Notes under the pieces: model-generated
Told to the model about the DNA's origin: nothing
Database searches by the model: none
What the model saw: the letters and a program-made list of their open reading frames with translations, nothing else
Position numbers and translations under genes: made by a program
Part shown: positions 10,098 to 20,715 of the stretch, piece after piece
How the letters are laid out: the number at the start of each line of letters is the position of its first letter
How positions within the stretch are numbered: position 1 is the stretch's first letter
DNA from: Rebecca billardiae RCC1528
Lineage: Eukaryota; Haptophyta
DNA length: 64,000 bases
NCBI GenBank assembly: GCA_965240325.2
Contig: OZ251236.1
Coordinates: 868,001-932,000, forward strand
Reading direction: 5' to 3'

Positions 10098-10553
10098 TAT
10101 TCTGAGTGATGACTGAATTGATGATGACTGATGATGATGACGACATTGATTTCATACTGCTAGTGCTCGTCTGGACTAGGACAGCTCGTCGTCACAGTGC
10201 GCCCGTCGTCTCTGGCAGGGGTCAACCGAAGCCAGAGCTAGCAGTCATCATCAACGACATATATAATACCGACGATGATGGGCGCTGCTGCGCCTGAGAC
10301 TGGCCACAGCTCGTAACAGCTGCCGGCGCCGCCGCTGCGGCCCGGCGACGACGTAATTAATTGCCATGGGACCGCGCGGAACTCGTCGTCATTAGCCAGG
10401 AGGACAAGGACCGGGCGCTGTAGTCGACCGCGGCGCCGTCATCGTTGGGTGCGCCGAGGTGCGCTAGATCACTACCTGATCAGCACCCGATGCAGCCCGC
10501 CAGTGAGCCTGCGCGCCGCGTGCTGCGCCGACGGCCGCGGCATGCCAGCCATC
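10098..10553. other. Convergent intergenic region
   Basis: It separates the 3' ends of the AP2 gene (+) and the ATP-grasp gene (-). It contains gatgat-rich simple sequence at about 10122-10142 and two catatataat boxes (about 10090 and 10258). No gene is supported. Confidence 0.55.
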
Positions 10554-12558
10554 TCAGCGCGTGCCTCCCCGCGCGAGCCCAACACTCAGGCCGAGAGCAA
10601 ATCCGAGCGCGAGCATGAGCGCGCCACGCCCGCTATCGGACAGCGCGGACGGGTGCTGCGCGCTGCCGCCGTCCTGTGGCGGCCAGCCGTTGGCGCGCGC
10701 GCCACCGTCGGCCGCGTCCGGCGACTCGAGGAGCGCCTCCGCCACCGAGCGCTCGAGCTGATCCTGCGTTTTCACCGCAGAGGAGTTGCGGCTGCGCGCG
10801 AGCCGCGCGCCCGAGAGCGCGTCGAACTGGCGGCGCAGCTCGCCCGCCGAGCCCGAGCGCGAGCGCTGCCGCACCATCGAGGGGAGGGGCGAGAGGACGG
10901 TCGTGTGGTGCTCGAGGACGAAGATGCGCCCCTCCGCCTCCATCTGCCGAATCGCCTGCACGTCGCGGTCGAGCACGGCGCGATCCTTGTGGCACAGTAT
11001 CGCGGAGCCCACCTGCGTGAAGACGTCCACCGTGCGCTCGACGTGCGAGCCGACGTGGATGCCGCACTCGAGCGAGATGAAGGAGCGCAGCTTGCAGATC
11101 GCCTCGAGGCCGGGCGCGGCGACGACCTTCCCCGCGTCGGTCGAGACGAGGAGGACCTCCTGTCCGCACGCCTTGAACGGGAGCGGCGGCAGCGACGGCA
11201 GCTTGCCAAAGGCGGCGGGCGACTTGTCGTAGGCGAGGATGGTCGCATCGACCTGCCACCGGACCGGGCGCGTGGGCGGTCAGGAGCGGCGGCGCGCGCG
11301 CGGCGCCGCGAGATATGTGCGACGCGCAGTGCGCCGCCGCCGCCCACGGCCGCGCGCGGCATGGCAGCGGCGCGCACGCGCGCTAGCGCAGCCCCGCCTC
11401 ACGGGGCGCGGGCGCGCCCCGCGCCGCGCACACCTGCGAGTAGCCGCCCGTGAGCGCGCGCGCCAGCGGCACCCACGCGCCGTCTCCCCCGTGCGTGCGG
11501 CAGTTCATCTCGACGAGGCACGGCCCTGTCTTGGTCAGCATCACCTCGCCGTGCGACGGGCCGTGCCGGATGCCGAGAGCGTCAAGCACGCCGCGTGCAT
11601 ATGGCACGAGCACGTCGATCACAGCCTTGTCGCTCACCGGGAGCATGTTGACTGCGCGCGCCGAGCGCAGACGGGGGCGGTGCGCGGCGGGAGTTCACGG
11701 CGGACGCGCGCATGCGCTCTCGCTTCGGAGGGGCCTGCGCGCGCCCCGCTCCGAGGCCGGCGGGCGCAGCCGCAGCGCGGTGTGCTGCGCCGCAGCACGG
11801 CGCGCGGCGCGCGGCGCGTGGCGCGCACAGTAGACAAAGGGCGCGCCGTTGAGCGGCCGCTTGTCGTACAGCCAGACCATGCACGTCTTGTGCACGCCGT
11901 CGCGGCTCACCTGGTCGATTACGTACTCCTTGCCCACGAGGAACTCCTGCACCAGGATCGGCGCGCCCTGAGCGCCAAACTTGCGCTGCTCGCCGAGAAG
12001 CTTGTGGAAGTGCTCTTGCGCCTCGGCGGCGGTGCGGCACAGCTTGACGCCGTCCGAGCCCGCGGACTCGGCGGGCTTGACGATCACGGGCATGGGCTCG
12101 GAGTCGACGAAGGCGGAGACCTCGGCCCAGGTCGTGCCGCACGCCTCGCGCACCGCGCGCATCCCCGACCTCGCCACTGCGTCCTGCTGCTCCTTCTTGT
12201 TGCGCCGCGCGTTCGAGAGCTCCGTCCCGTTCGAACGCACGCCGAGCGCGGACGAGAGGGAGTCTGTGACCTTCACGCCCGACTCGCAGCCGCAGAAGCA
12301 CGCGATCAGCTCGAGCCCGCCCGCCGCGCTGCGCACGCGCTTCGTCGTCTCGACAATGTCGTCTTCGCACTCCTCCACCTCCGCGTGGAAGCTCAGCTTC
12401 TCGCGCACGTGCGTCGGCACGTGCGAGCGGAATGCTGGCGGGAGCTCGGCTGTCCACACCGCGATCACGGCGAATCCGCGCAGGTGCGCCTCGAGCGCCA
12501 CATTCGCGCCGGTCGACACGGGGTCGACGACAGCAATGGCCCGCTGCGCCGCGGGCAT
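10554..12558 (-). CDS. ATP-grasp domain enzyme with C-terminal membrane tail
   Basis: Three exons: 12558-11829, 11651-11434 and 11252-10554 (548 aa). The splices restore FVYFNMLPVSD and GGYSQVDATILAYD, both natural for the family. I chose ATG 12558 (MPAAQRAIAVVDP); an ATG at 12663 would add 35 unlikely residues. The fold is ATP-grasp: an N-terminal Rossmann-like part, an ATP-binding loop VKPAESAGSDGVK at about 160-172, a second ATP strand in LVQEFLVGKEYVID, and the metal-binding CLVEMNCRTHGG. Such enzymes ligate a carboxylate, often an amino acid, to an amine using ATP. The nearest well-known eukaryotic relative by motif is carnosine synthase; the substrate here is unknown. The C-terminus ends in one hydrophobic segment (ALMLALGFALGLSVGLA), so the protein is probably tail-anchored. 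A paralogue lies at 20716-22441 and a broken fragment of this gene at 15.1 kb. Confidence 0.85.
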
Positions 12559-12867
12559 GATTCGCGCCGATTCGGGAGCTCCGTCCCCTTCATTCTTTTG
12601 GCCCAATCTTCCGGACCGCAGCCCGGACTGGTAAGAGAGACCTGGAAACTGGTTTGAACCCATGACCTCAGACAGTAGGATTAGGAAGCCCGTCTCACCG
12701 TTTAGGACCCAGCCGTCCGGCGCGGCTTACAGTCCGGTGCTAGCCCACCCTGAGGCGCAACGATTACGAATGATGTAGGTGACTTAGAACACGATTAGCA
12801 TCATGGTCATCTTATCAGCCTTGACGTGACGAACGTGGCCGCTGCCACGCCCGCACGCCGCCACCGC
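12559..12867. other. Intergenic between ATP-grasp gene start and FtsH copy 1 stop
   Basis: It contains 21 bp (12633-12653, aagagagacctggaaactgg plus t) shared with 47767-47787, beside dispersed repeat B. The ATP-grasp promoter should lie here. A tRNA-like gggttcaaacc on the minus strand does not fold (see rejected). Confidence 0.5.
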
Positions 12868-14349
12868 TTACTGCTGCGACGCGGCAGACGAGGCTGGTGC
12901 CGCGCCGAGGACCGTCGGCGCCGCGCTGCCGTGCGCGGCGAGCAGCTCCTGCAGCTCGTCGAAGCCGATCGTCTCGGCCTCGACCAGCTTCTCCGCGAGC
13001 TCGTCGAGCAGCGCGCGGTTCGTCGTGAGCGTCTCCTTCACCGTGTCGTACGCGCGCGAGACGATGGCGGCGACTTCGGCGTCGATGCGCTCCTGCGTCG
13101 CCTCGCTCGCCATCTTGGGCGTGTTGAAGCCCGTGCCCTGCGGCCCCTCCCACGCGGTCGGGCCGAGCGCGTCGGAGGCGAAGCCCCACTGCGTCACCAT
13201 CCGCCTCGCCACGTCGGCCACGCGCTGCAGGTCGCTCGACGCGCCCGTCGTCACCTCCGCCGCGCCGTACACGAGCTCCTCCGCCGCGCGCCCGCCGAGC
13301 GCGACCGCCAGCTGCGCCTCCAGGTAGCGGCGCGAGTACAGCCCGGACTCCTGCTGCTCCTCGGAGGGGACGAAGAGGGTGAAGCCGCCCGCGCCGTTGG
13401 TGCGCGGCACGATCGTCACCTTGCCCACCGCGTCGAAGCCCGGCGTGAGCGCGCCCATGATCGCGTGCCCCGCCTCGTGGTACGCCACCAGCTCCTTGCG
13501 CGCGCGCGAGCTCATACCCGTCGACTTCTCCAGCCCGACCGTCAGCCGGTCGAGCGCGTACTCGATCTCGCTCATCGAGATCTCCTCCTTGTCGCGCCGC
13601 GCGGTCACGATCGCCGCCTCGTTGAGCAGGTTCGAGAGCGACGCGCCGGAGAAGCCGGTGGTGCGCGCGGCGACGGCGTCGAGCGAGACGTCGGCCGACA
13701 GCGGCTTGTCGGCCGCGTGCACGCCCAGGATCGCCGCGCGCCCCGCGCGGTCGGGCAGGTCGACGGGCACGCGCCGGTCGAAGCGGCCGGGGCGGAGCAG
13801 CGCGGCGTCGAGCACGTCCGCGCGGTTGGTCGCGGCGATCACCACCACGCCCGTGTCCTTCTCGAAGCCGTCCATCTCGGTGAGGATCTGGTTGAGCGTC
13901 TGCTCGCGCTCGTCGTTCCCGCCGCCACCCGCCGCCGCGCCGCTCGCGCGCGACTTGCCGATCGCGTCGATCTCGTCGATGAACACGATGCACGGGCCGT
14001 TCGCCTTGGCCTTGGCAAAGAGGTCGCGGATGCGCGACGCGCCGACGCCGACGAACATCTCGACGAACTCGGAGCCCGAGGCGGAGATGAACGGCACGCC
14101 CGCCTCGCCCGCCACCGCGCGCGCGAGCAGCGTCTTGCCCGTGCCAGGCGGACCCTCCATGATCACGCCGCGCGGCGCGCGCGCGCCCACCTTTGCAAAC
14201 TTGGCGGGCGTCGAGAGGAACTCCACCACCTCGCGCAGCTCGAGCTTCGCGCCGTCGCAGCCGGCGACGTCGGCGAAGGTGACGCCCGTGTTCGGCTCGA
14301 GCTGCAGCTCCGAGCGGGACTTGCCGATCTGGCTCAGCATGCCCAGCGG

Positions 14350-14380
<31 letters not shown>

Positions 14381-14940
14381 ATGCGCGGGCCGAGCAGGCT
14401 GGAGAGCAGCACGAGCGGGAACACGAGGTTCAAAGCGCCGCCGATCAGCTGGAGCGGTCCCTTGCCGCTCGGCTTGGGCGCGACGGTGAAGGGCACGTCC
14501 TTCGCGCTCAGCGCGTCGACGAGCGTGTTCTGTGCCGACGGGAAGATCGTCGTGCGCTGCGTCTCGCCGTTGGCAGTGCGCACGTACACGGTGCGATCGT
14601 CTTCGCCAAACAGCGCGTCCGTCACGGCGCCGTCTTTGATCTCGCGCTGGAGGACGGAGTACGGGATCGGCGTGGCCTGGGGCGCCTTGGGAGCGAGAGG
14701 GTTGCCGAAGAGCAGCGTGGCTGCGACGCCGAGCGTCGCCACCGGGGCGACGGCGCGCGCGACCTTGGCGAGGCCATTGTCGTTCTTGTCGCCGCCCTCC
14801 TTCATGCGCGTCGACGCGACGCGGCTCGGCGAGGCGTGCGCGGCGGCACGCGGCACGACTGGGCGTGCCGTGTGCTGGGTGTACCCGGCGCCGCCCGTCA
14901 CGAGCGCGAGGAGCGTCGCGGTGGTGAGCATGAGGTTCAT
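12868..14940 (-). CDS. ftsH: Plastid FtsH-type AAA+ zinc metalloprotease, copy 1
   Basis: A single exon of 690 aa, TAA stop at 12868. I start at [17 protein letters not shown] because this is an ER-type signal peptide followed by a Ser/Ala/Arg-rich transit-like stretch, as expected for a secondary plastid. An upstream open extension lacks such features. TM helices lie at about 62-78 and 163-184 around a small lumenal domain, then a poly-Gly linker. The AAA+ domain has Walker A GPPGTGKT (263-270), Walker [11 protein letters not shown] (317-326) and the second-region-of-homology RPGRFDRR. The zinc protease site is HEAGH (488-492), with the third ligand Asp in [10 protein letters not shown]. It degrades damaged membrane proteins such as photosystem II subunits. 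All catalytic residues are intact. Copy 2 (15860-17932) differs at about ten bases over the whole CDS. Confidence 0.95.
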
Positions 14941-15125
14941 CGTGCCGTAGTGCGCGGTGGACGTCGGTCTTGGGCCGGCGGCAGGTCGGTGAAGCTTCGG
15001 GACGGTGCAGTTGGTTGGGACTCGGGCGGAGAGCAACGAGAGCAAACGGCAAACGGTGGACGGAAGGGCAGTCGGCACGATGGCCGCCTCATGCCGCCAG
15101 CGGGAACCGCACCCGCGCCCGCTGC

Positions 15126-15283
15126 GGTGCGTGCGACGTCCTACGAGAGCGGAATGCTGCTGGAAGCTCGGCCGTCCACGTTACGATCACGGCGCATCCA
15201 CGCAGGTGCGCCTCGAGCGCTACATTCGCGCCGGTCAACTACACGGGGTCGACCACGGCAATGGCCCGCTGCGCGCGGGCACC
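15126..15283 (-). pseudogene. Truncated fragment of the ATP-grasp gene 5' end
   Basis: About 155 bp resembles 12410-12556, the first 50 codons of the tail-anchored ATP-grasp gene. On the minus strand it reads RAIAVVDPV, then an in-frame TAG where the parent has Ser-Thr, then resumes GANVALEAHLRG and TWTAELP. It has no remaining exons. Its place beside FtsH copy 2 mirrors the parent's place beside FtsH copy 1, so it is probably the edge of the segment duplicated together with FtsH. Confidence 0.85.
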
Positions 15284-15859
15284 GCGCGCTTGAGATCGCT
15301 GCGGCCTGACGACCGCCTCTTCGGTCCGATTCCGACGATGATTGACGACCAAGTCTTCGGCCACCACCTGGTTGCGGTCTTCTGGGCCGACGGATGCTCG
15401 CGGATGACGACGGGAGCGTCTGCACCACCCGCCCCCGGTCCGCGCACTTGTGGATACGGACCGATCGACCGTATTTAGGTTAGAGCCGTCACTAGTTGGT
15501 ACGAACGACGCCAAGTCGTGAGCTACAGCTGCTGTAGTATTATCACAGTAGAACTCATCAGTGTGAAGACTCCGCGGCCTGAGTCGAACTACTATATCTA
15601 CTACTCTCTCTCTCTCTCTAGCTATCAGCCGCGTGATTTGTGACTAGACACTACGGTCCGACGCTGCATGTCGGATTGTTGAGCCGCTTCTGTAAGGAGT
15701 GTACAGCTCAGCTGTCGTACGCCGTCGGTAGTCGTGGCATCGCCGCTCTGAGCTAGTGGCAGTGCTGACAGTGTGCTACGACAATAAGTGTGGACCACCG
15801 ACCGGCCGCTGCACGCGGTCCGCGTTGTCCCGTGTTGGCCACTGCCACGCCGCCACCGC
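15284..15859. other. Intergenic between pseudogene and FtsH copy 2
   Basis: No gene is supported. It contains a short CT microsatellite (about 15602-15618, tctctctctctctct). Similarity to the flank of FtsH copy 1 stops about 25 bp past the stop codon. Confidence 0.5.
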
Positions 15860-17341
15860 TTACTGCTGCGACGCGGCAGACGAGGCTGGTGCCGCGCCGA
15901 GGACCGTCGGCGCCGCGCTGCCGTGCGCGGCGAGCAGCTCCTGCAGCTCGTCGAAGCCGATCGTCTCGGCCTCGACCAGCTTCTCCGCGAGCTCGTCGAG
16001 CAGCGCGCGGTTCGTCGTGAGCGTCTCCTTCACCGTGTCGTACGCGCGCGAGACGATGGCGGCGACCTCGGCGTCGATGCGCTCCTGCGTCGCCTCGCTC
16101 GCCATCTTGGGCGTGTTGAAGCCCGTGCCCTGCGGCCCCTCCCACGCGGTCGGGCCGAGCGCGTCGGAGGCGAAGCCCCACTGCGTCACCATCCGCCTCG
16201 CCACGTCGGCCACGCGCTGCAGGTCGCTCGACGCGCCCGTCGTCACCTCCGCCGCGCCGTACACGAGCTCCTCCGCCGCGCGCCCGCCGAGCGCGACCGC
16301 CAGCTGCGCCTCCAGGTAGCGGCGCGAGTACAGCCCGGACTCCTGCTGCTCCTCGGAGGGGACGAAGAGGGTGAAGCCGCCCGCGCCGTTGGTGCGCGGC
16401 ACGATCGTCACCTTGCCCACCGCGTCGAAGCCCGGCGTGAGCGCGCCCATGATCGCGTGCCCCGCCTCGTGGTACGCCACCAGCTCCTTGCGCGCGCGCG
16501 AGCTCATACCCGTCGACTTCTCCAGCCCGACCGTCAGCCGGTCGAGCGCGTACTCGATCTCGCTCATCGAGATCTCCTCCTTGTCGCGCCGCGCGGTCAC
16601 GATCGCCGCCTCGTTGAGCAGGTTCGAGAGCGACGCGCCGGAGAAGCCGGTGGTGCGCGCGGCGACGGCGTCGAGCGAGACGTCGGCCGAGAGCGGCTTG
16701 TCGGCCGCGTGCACGCCCAGGATCGCCGCGCGCCCCGCGCGGTCGGGCAGGTCGACGGGCACGCGACGGTCGAAGCGGCCGGGGCGGAGCAGCGCGGCGT
16801 CGAGCACGTCCGCGCGGTTGGTCGCGGCGATCACCACCACGCCCGTGTCCTTCTCGAAGCCGTCCATCTCGGTGAGGATCTGGTTGAGCGTCTGCTCGCG
16901 CTCGTCGTTCCCGCCGCCACCCGCCGCCGCGCCGCTCGCGCGCGACTTGCCGATCGCGTCGATCTCGTCGATGAACACGATGCACGGGCCGTTCGCCTTG
17001 GCCTTGGCAAAGAGGTCGCGGATGCGCGACGCGCCGACGCCGACGAACATCTCGACGAACTCGGAGCCCGAGGCGGAGATGAACGGCACGCCCGCCTCGC
17101 CCGCCACCGCGCGCGCGAGCAGCGTCTTGCCCGTGCCAGGCGGACCCTCCATGATCACGCCGCGCGGCGCGCGCGCGCCCACCTTTGCAAACTTGGCGGG
17201 CGTCGAGAGGAACTCCACCACCTCGCGCAGCTCGAGCTTCGCGCCGTCGCAGCCGGCGACGTCGGCGAAGGTGACGCCCGTGTTCGGCTCGAGCTGCAGC
17301 TCCGAGCGGGACTTGCCGATCTGGCTCAGCATGCCCAGCGG

Positions 17342-17372
<31 letters not shown>

Positions 17373-17932
17373 ATGCGCGGGCCGAGCAGGCTGGAGAGCA
17401 GCACGAGCGGGAACACGAGGTTCAAAGCGCCGCCGATCAGCTGGAGCGGGCCCTTGCCGCTCGGCTTGGGCGCGACGGTGAAGGGCACGTCCTTCGCGCT
17501 CAGCGCGTCGACGAGCGTGTTTTGTGCCGACGGGAAGATCGTCGTGCGCTGCGTCTCGCCGTTGGCAGTGCGCACGTACACGGTGCGATCGTCTTCGCCA
17601 AACAGCGCGTCCGTCACGGCGCCGTCTTTGATCTCGCGCTGGAGGACGGAGTACGGGATCGGTGTGGCCTGAGGCGCCTTGGGAGCGAGAGGGTTGCCGA
17701 AGAGCAGCGTGGCTGCGACGCCGAGCGTCGCCACCGGGGCGGCGGCGCGCGCGACCTTGGCGAGGCCATTGTCGTTCTTGTCGCCGCCCTCCTTCATGCG
17801 CGTCGACGCGACGCGGCTCGGCGAGGCGTGCGCAGCGGCACGCGGCACGACTGGGCGTGCCGTGTGGTGGGTGTACCCGGCGCCGCCCGTCACGAGCGCG
17901 AGGAGCGTCGCGGTGGTGAGCATGAGGTTCAT
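15860..17932 (-). CDS. ftsH: Plastid FtsH-type AAA+ zinc metalloprotease, copy 2
   Basis: A single exon of 690 aa, exactly the same length as copy 1. By direct reading I count about ten substitutions in 2073 bp. Only two change the protein: Gln22 to His in the signal/transit region and Val64 to Ala in the first membrane helix. The mature protease, Walker motifs, HEAGH site and poly-Gly linker are identical. Homology extends only about 60 bp upstream of the ATG and about 25 bp past the stop; the outer flanks differ completely, including a 3-bp indel in the 5' leader. Both copies look functional and would add dosage or form mixed hexamers. Near identity against unrelated flanks suggests gene conversion or a very recent duplication. 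The different flanks argue against an assembly duplicate. Confidence 0.95.
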
Positions 17933-18123
17933 CGTGCCGTGCGCGGTGGACGTCGGTCTTGGGCCGGCGGCAGGTCGGTGAAGCTTCGGGACGATGCCTC
18001 TCGCTGGGCCGCTTCGCGGGGCAACATTCTTCAACTTTCGCGGCAATTCGGACATGCATGCAGCTTCGGAGCCGTCCATCCGAGCTTGCTCTTGCGTCTG
18101 AGGTCCAGTTTCCAGGGCTTGTT

Positions 18124-18187
18124 CCAGGTCTCTCTTCGGAGAGCGTGCGATGAAGGATGGCGCGGCAACCTGCCACCGTGAGCCTTA
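18124..18187 (+). repeat. Dispersed repeat B, copy 1 (64 bp)
   Basis: A 64-bp block is the exact reverse complement of 47714-47777, and similarity continues for roughly 25-30 bp on each side. It sits about 190 bp upstream of FtsH copy 2. A shorter 21-bp piece of the same family is at 12633-12653. Confidence 0.9.
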
Positions 18188-18812
18188 CGCACGTTACAAC
18201 AAATAAACTGTAGGACCCAGCGGCAGAGTCGCGGGCCGCCGCTGCCCATGGCCATGAAATTGTAACGCAGTCAAGTTAGGGACTCTGCACGAAGCTGCAT
18301 GCATGTCAGTCACACAGTGACTCGCGTACCGTAGTCCGTATGCAGGCGGGCGACACGCGACGCGTACGATGTAGCCTATATGTCATGTATCATGTATGCC
18401 ACATTCTGCCTCGCGCGCGAGTCGTCTACTTTCACTGTGATATTCCCACGGTCCACCGAAGGACGAGCAGCCTTCTGCGACAGTGCTCACTTGCCAGACT
18501 GCACTTGCACGCAGCTGTTTCAACTTCAACCGACGTCGCTCACTCAGCGGCTGGCTCACTCGTCCCGTCACCCGACTCGCCAGTGATCAGGACCAGTGAC
18601 GCTTTGCACGGGCGCAAGCCACGCGTGCTCGCGATGGCCGCGAGCCATGGCGCGCGGGTTGCCCGACGGCTGCCACCTCCGAGCCTCGACCCACACACCC
18701 GCCAAAGTCAACGGAACCCCGCGCGATCGATCCCCCTCCGAGTGCGAGCAGCGCGCTCCTCACACGTCGGTCCGCATGCGGCAACGCGCGCCGAGCCCGC
18801 GCGCGCACCGCA
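18188..18812. other. Intergenic, 3' flank of alternative oxidase gene
   Basis: No gene is supported. It should hold the 3' UTR of the oxidase (minus strand). I see no long repeat apart from the tail of repeat B at the left edge. Confidence 0.5.
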
Positions 18813-20261
18813 TCAGATGCCCCTGAGCCCCTCGCGGTGCTCGCGCAATACGCGCTGCGCCTCCATCAGCTTCCACGCCTTCGCCGCGTCCTCGCGGTGC
18901 TTCAGCACGTACGGGTTCGGGTCGTCCGACTCCATGCCCGCAAACGTGTGGTTCACGTCCCGGTGGTTTGCCTCGTCCGCGTAGATGCACTTGAGCGCGT
19001 CCACCCACTTGGCGTCGTCGGGCAGGTGCCAGTAGCCCTTCGCGATGTCGGGCGCGGGCAGCTCGGACCACGCGGTGTGCAGCTTCGTGCCCGGCGTCTC
19101 GATGTGCATGATGATGTTGTGGTAGGTCTGGCACGCCGTCTGCAGCCGAGACGCGCGCGAGTGCGCGCGGCGCGGCGCGGCGGCGCTGCGCGTGAAGAGA
19201 GTCGGTGGGCGGGCACGCGCGGGGGCGCGCGCCGGCGCGCGCACGGGCGGCTCGGTTCGGAGCGCGCGTGCACGCACCTGCTCGAGGTAGCCGACGAAGC
19301 GGTGCATCGCCTTGGGCTGCACGAGGTAGATGCCCATCAGGAAGGGCGTCATGCTGAGCTGCGCGGCCACGCACAGCGTGCGGGTGATCGGCCCGGCCTC
19401 GAACATCTTGAGGCAGGTGAGCAGGTGCATGCGCTCGTTCTCGGCCTCCTCGAGCAGCGTGCCGATCCTGCGCGCGCGCGCGGCGGCGGCGGCGGCAGCG
19501 GCAGCCATGGCCAGCGACACGGGCACGTGCGCGCTCGCTCGCTCAGACACACAGCCAACGCTATGGCGTGGCCGCGCGCGCGCGAGCGCGCGCTGCGAGC
19601 ACGCGCGGATGGCTGTGCGCGCACCAGCCGTAGTCCTTCTTCAGCAGCCGCAGCGAGCGGAAGTGGCGGAAACCCGCCGCAACGAAGCCCGGCACGCCGG
19701 CGAAGGACTCGAGGATGATCAGCCGCCACTCGATCGACTTGGGCGACGGGTCCACGTGCGTGTACCCGGTGATCAGGTTGAACGGGTGGTCTGCGGGTGG
19801 GCGGACGGGGGCGCGGGGGCACGGGCCGGGGCGCGGGTGTTGGTGGGGACGCGCTTGGAGGGCTGGGTGCGACGGGGAGGCGTGCGGCCGGGCCCACGGG
19901 AGCCAGCGCTCTTACAAAGGCCATAGTACATAATCTTGTGCATCACCTGGTCCGAAAAGGTCTCGGGCACGTGCACGTCGTTGTACGTCTGCAGCTTCGC
20001 TTTGAGCTCCTCGGGCGACCAGATGTGGTTCTGCTGCCGCCCCACGCGGTCCGAGATCTCACGCTCGCGCTGCTCGTACATCGCCTTCGTGAGCACAGGC
20101 GACGGCCCGTTGAGCGGGTGCTTTTTCGTCGAGAGCCGGAAGTGCTCCGTGCGGATGCCCTCGATCTCGGCCTCGGTGCTCAGCCCGCGCAGGCGCGGCA
20201 TGAGCATGCGTGCTGTGCTGCGCGATGCAGCTGGTGTGCGGCGGGCGGCGATGCGCAGCAT
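18813..20261 (-). CDS. AOX: Mitochondrial alternative oxidase (ubiquinol oxidase)
   Basis: Four exons: 20261-19916, 19790-19625, 19467-19278 and 19139-18813 (342 aa). It transfers electrons from ubiquinol to oxygen at the inner mitochondrial membrane without pumping protons. The start [15 protein letters not shown] is an Arg/Ala/Ser-rich mitochondrial presequence. The diiron ligands are all present: Glu in ILESFAG (143), Glu and His in NERMH (182, 185), the first Glu of YLEQTA, and Glu and His in [11 protein letters not shown]. The third motif is LEQTA instead of the common LEEEA, with the ligand Glu kept. Splicing restores [30 protein letters not shown] and [11 protein letters not shown]. 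Length and motif order match the family. The first intron has a GTAAGA donor, unlike the GTGCGC type elsewhere in the window. Confidence 0.95.
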
Positions 20262-20442
20262 GTGTCCCGCGCTGGGTGCAGCTGAGGAGCGGCGGACGGC
20301 GGCGCACGAGATGTCCCACGTGCGGATGCACTCCCACTCTTGGACGTCAGACAAAGGGAGAAGATGCACGGGGAACCTTGTAAGTTCAGTACTGTACCGG
20401 TTGGACAATCGATTTGGTCGTCGACGCCACCGAACAACATAC

Positions 20443-20627
20443 CTGCGAATGAAAGTGGGGTTCGAGATGACGATCTCGGCGGAGCAGACTTGTTGATATT
20501 CCAGATATTCTACCTTCTTGATGTACAGCTCGCGGTAAACAATGTCGTAGATCTGCGAGACACTGAGAGCAAGGGTGGACCACCCTTGCTGAGAGACAGA
20601 CTGGTCAGCAGTGAGCAGATTCCCCAT
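20443..20627 (-). CDS. Possible isolated 5' exon with myristoylation-like start
   Basis: The minus strand reads MGNLLTADQSVSQQGW and continues for about 61 codons of balanced, moderate-GC composition (DIVYRELYIKKVEYLEYQQ) up to cgcag followed by gtatgt, a canonical donor. Gly2 and Thr6 fit the N-myristoylation consensus. It lies just upstream of, and in frame with, the oxidase reading frame, but the oxidase presequence starts later, so I do not join them. It may be an unrecognised small gene, an alternative first exon, or chance. I found no convincing partner exon. Confidence 0.25.
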
Positions 20628-20715
20628 CAAGATTCTTGTGCAGCTCTCCACCCAACCTACCGCCGCAGCTGCAGGAGCGGAGGTGTGCATGCATGGGATG
20701 GGCTTGATCGGCTGC

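Noticed and set aside
12655-12725. tRNA-like signal on the minus strand (gggttcaaacc)
   Set aside because: The T-arm, anticodon arm and acceptor do not pair, and no anticodon loop with a consistent 33T/37 purine fits. It adjoins a dispersed repeat.
15860-17932. FtsH copy 2 as an assembly duplicate of copy 1
   Set aside because: The copies differ at about ten sites plus a 3-bp indel and have entirely different flanks, so they look like separate loci.
12815-18176. Long Arg-rich frames over both FtsH genes on both strands
   Set aside because: They occur identically in both copies because the DNA is identical, and they lack any domain. FtsH itself explains the conservation.
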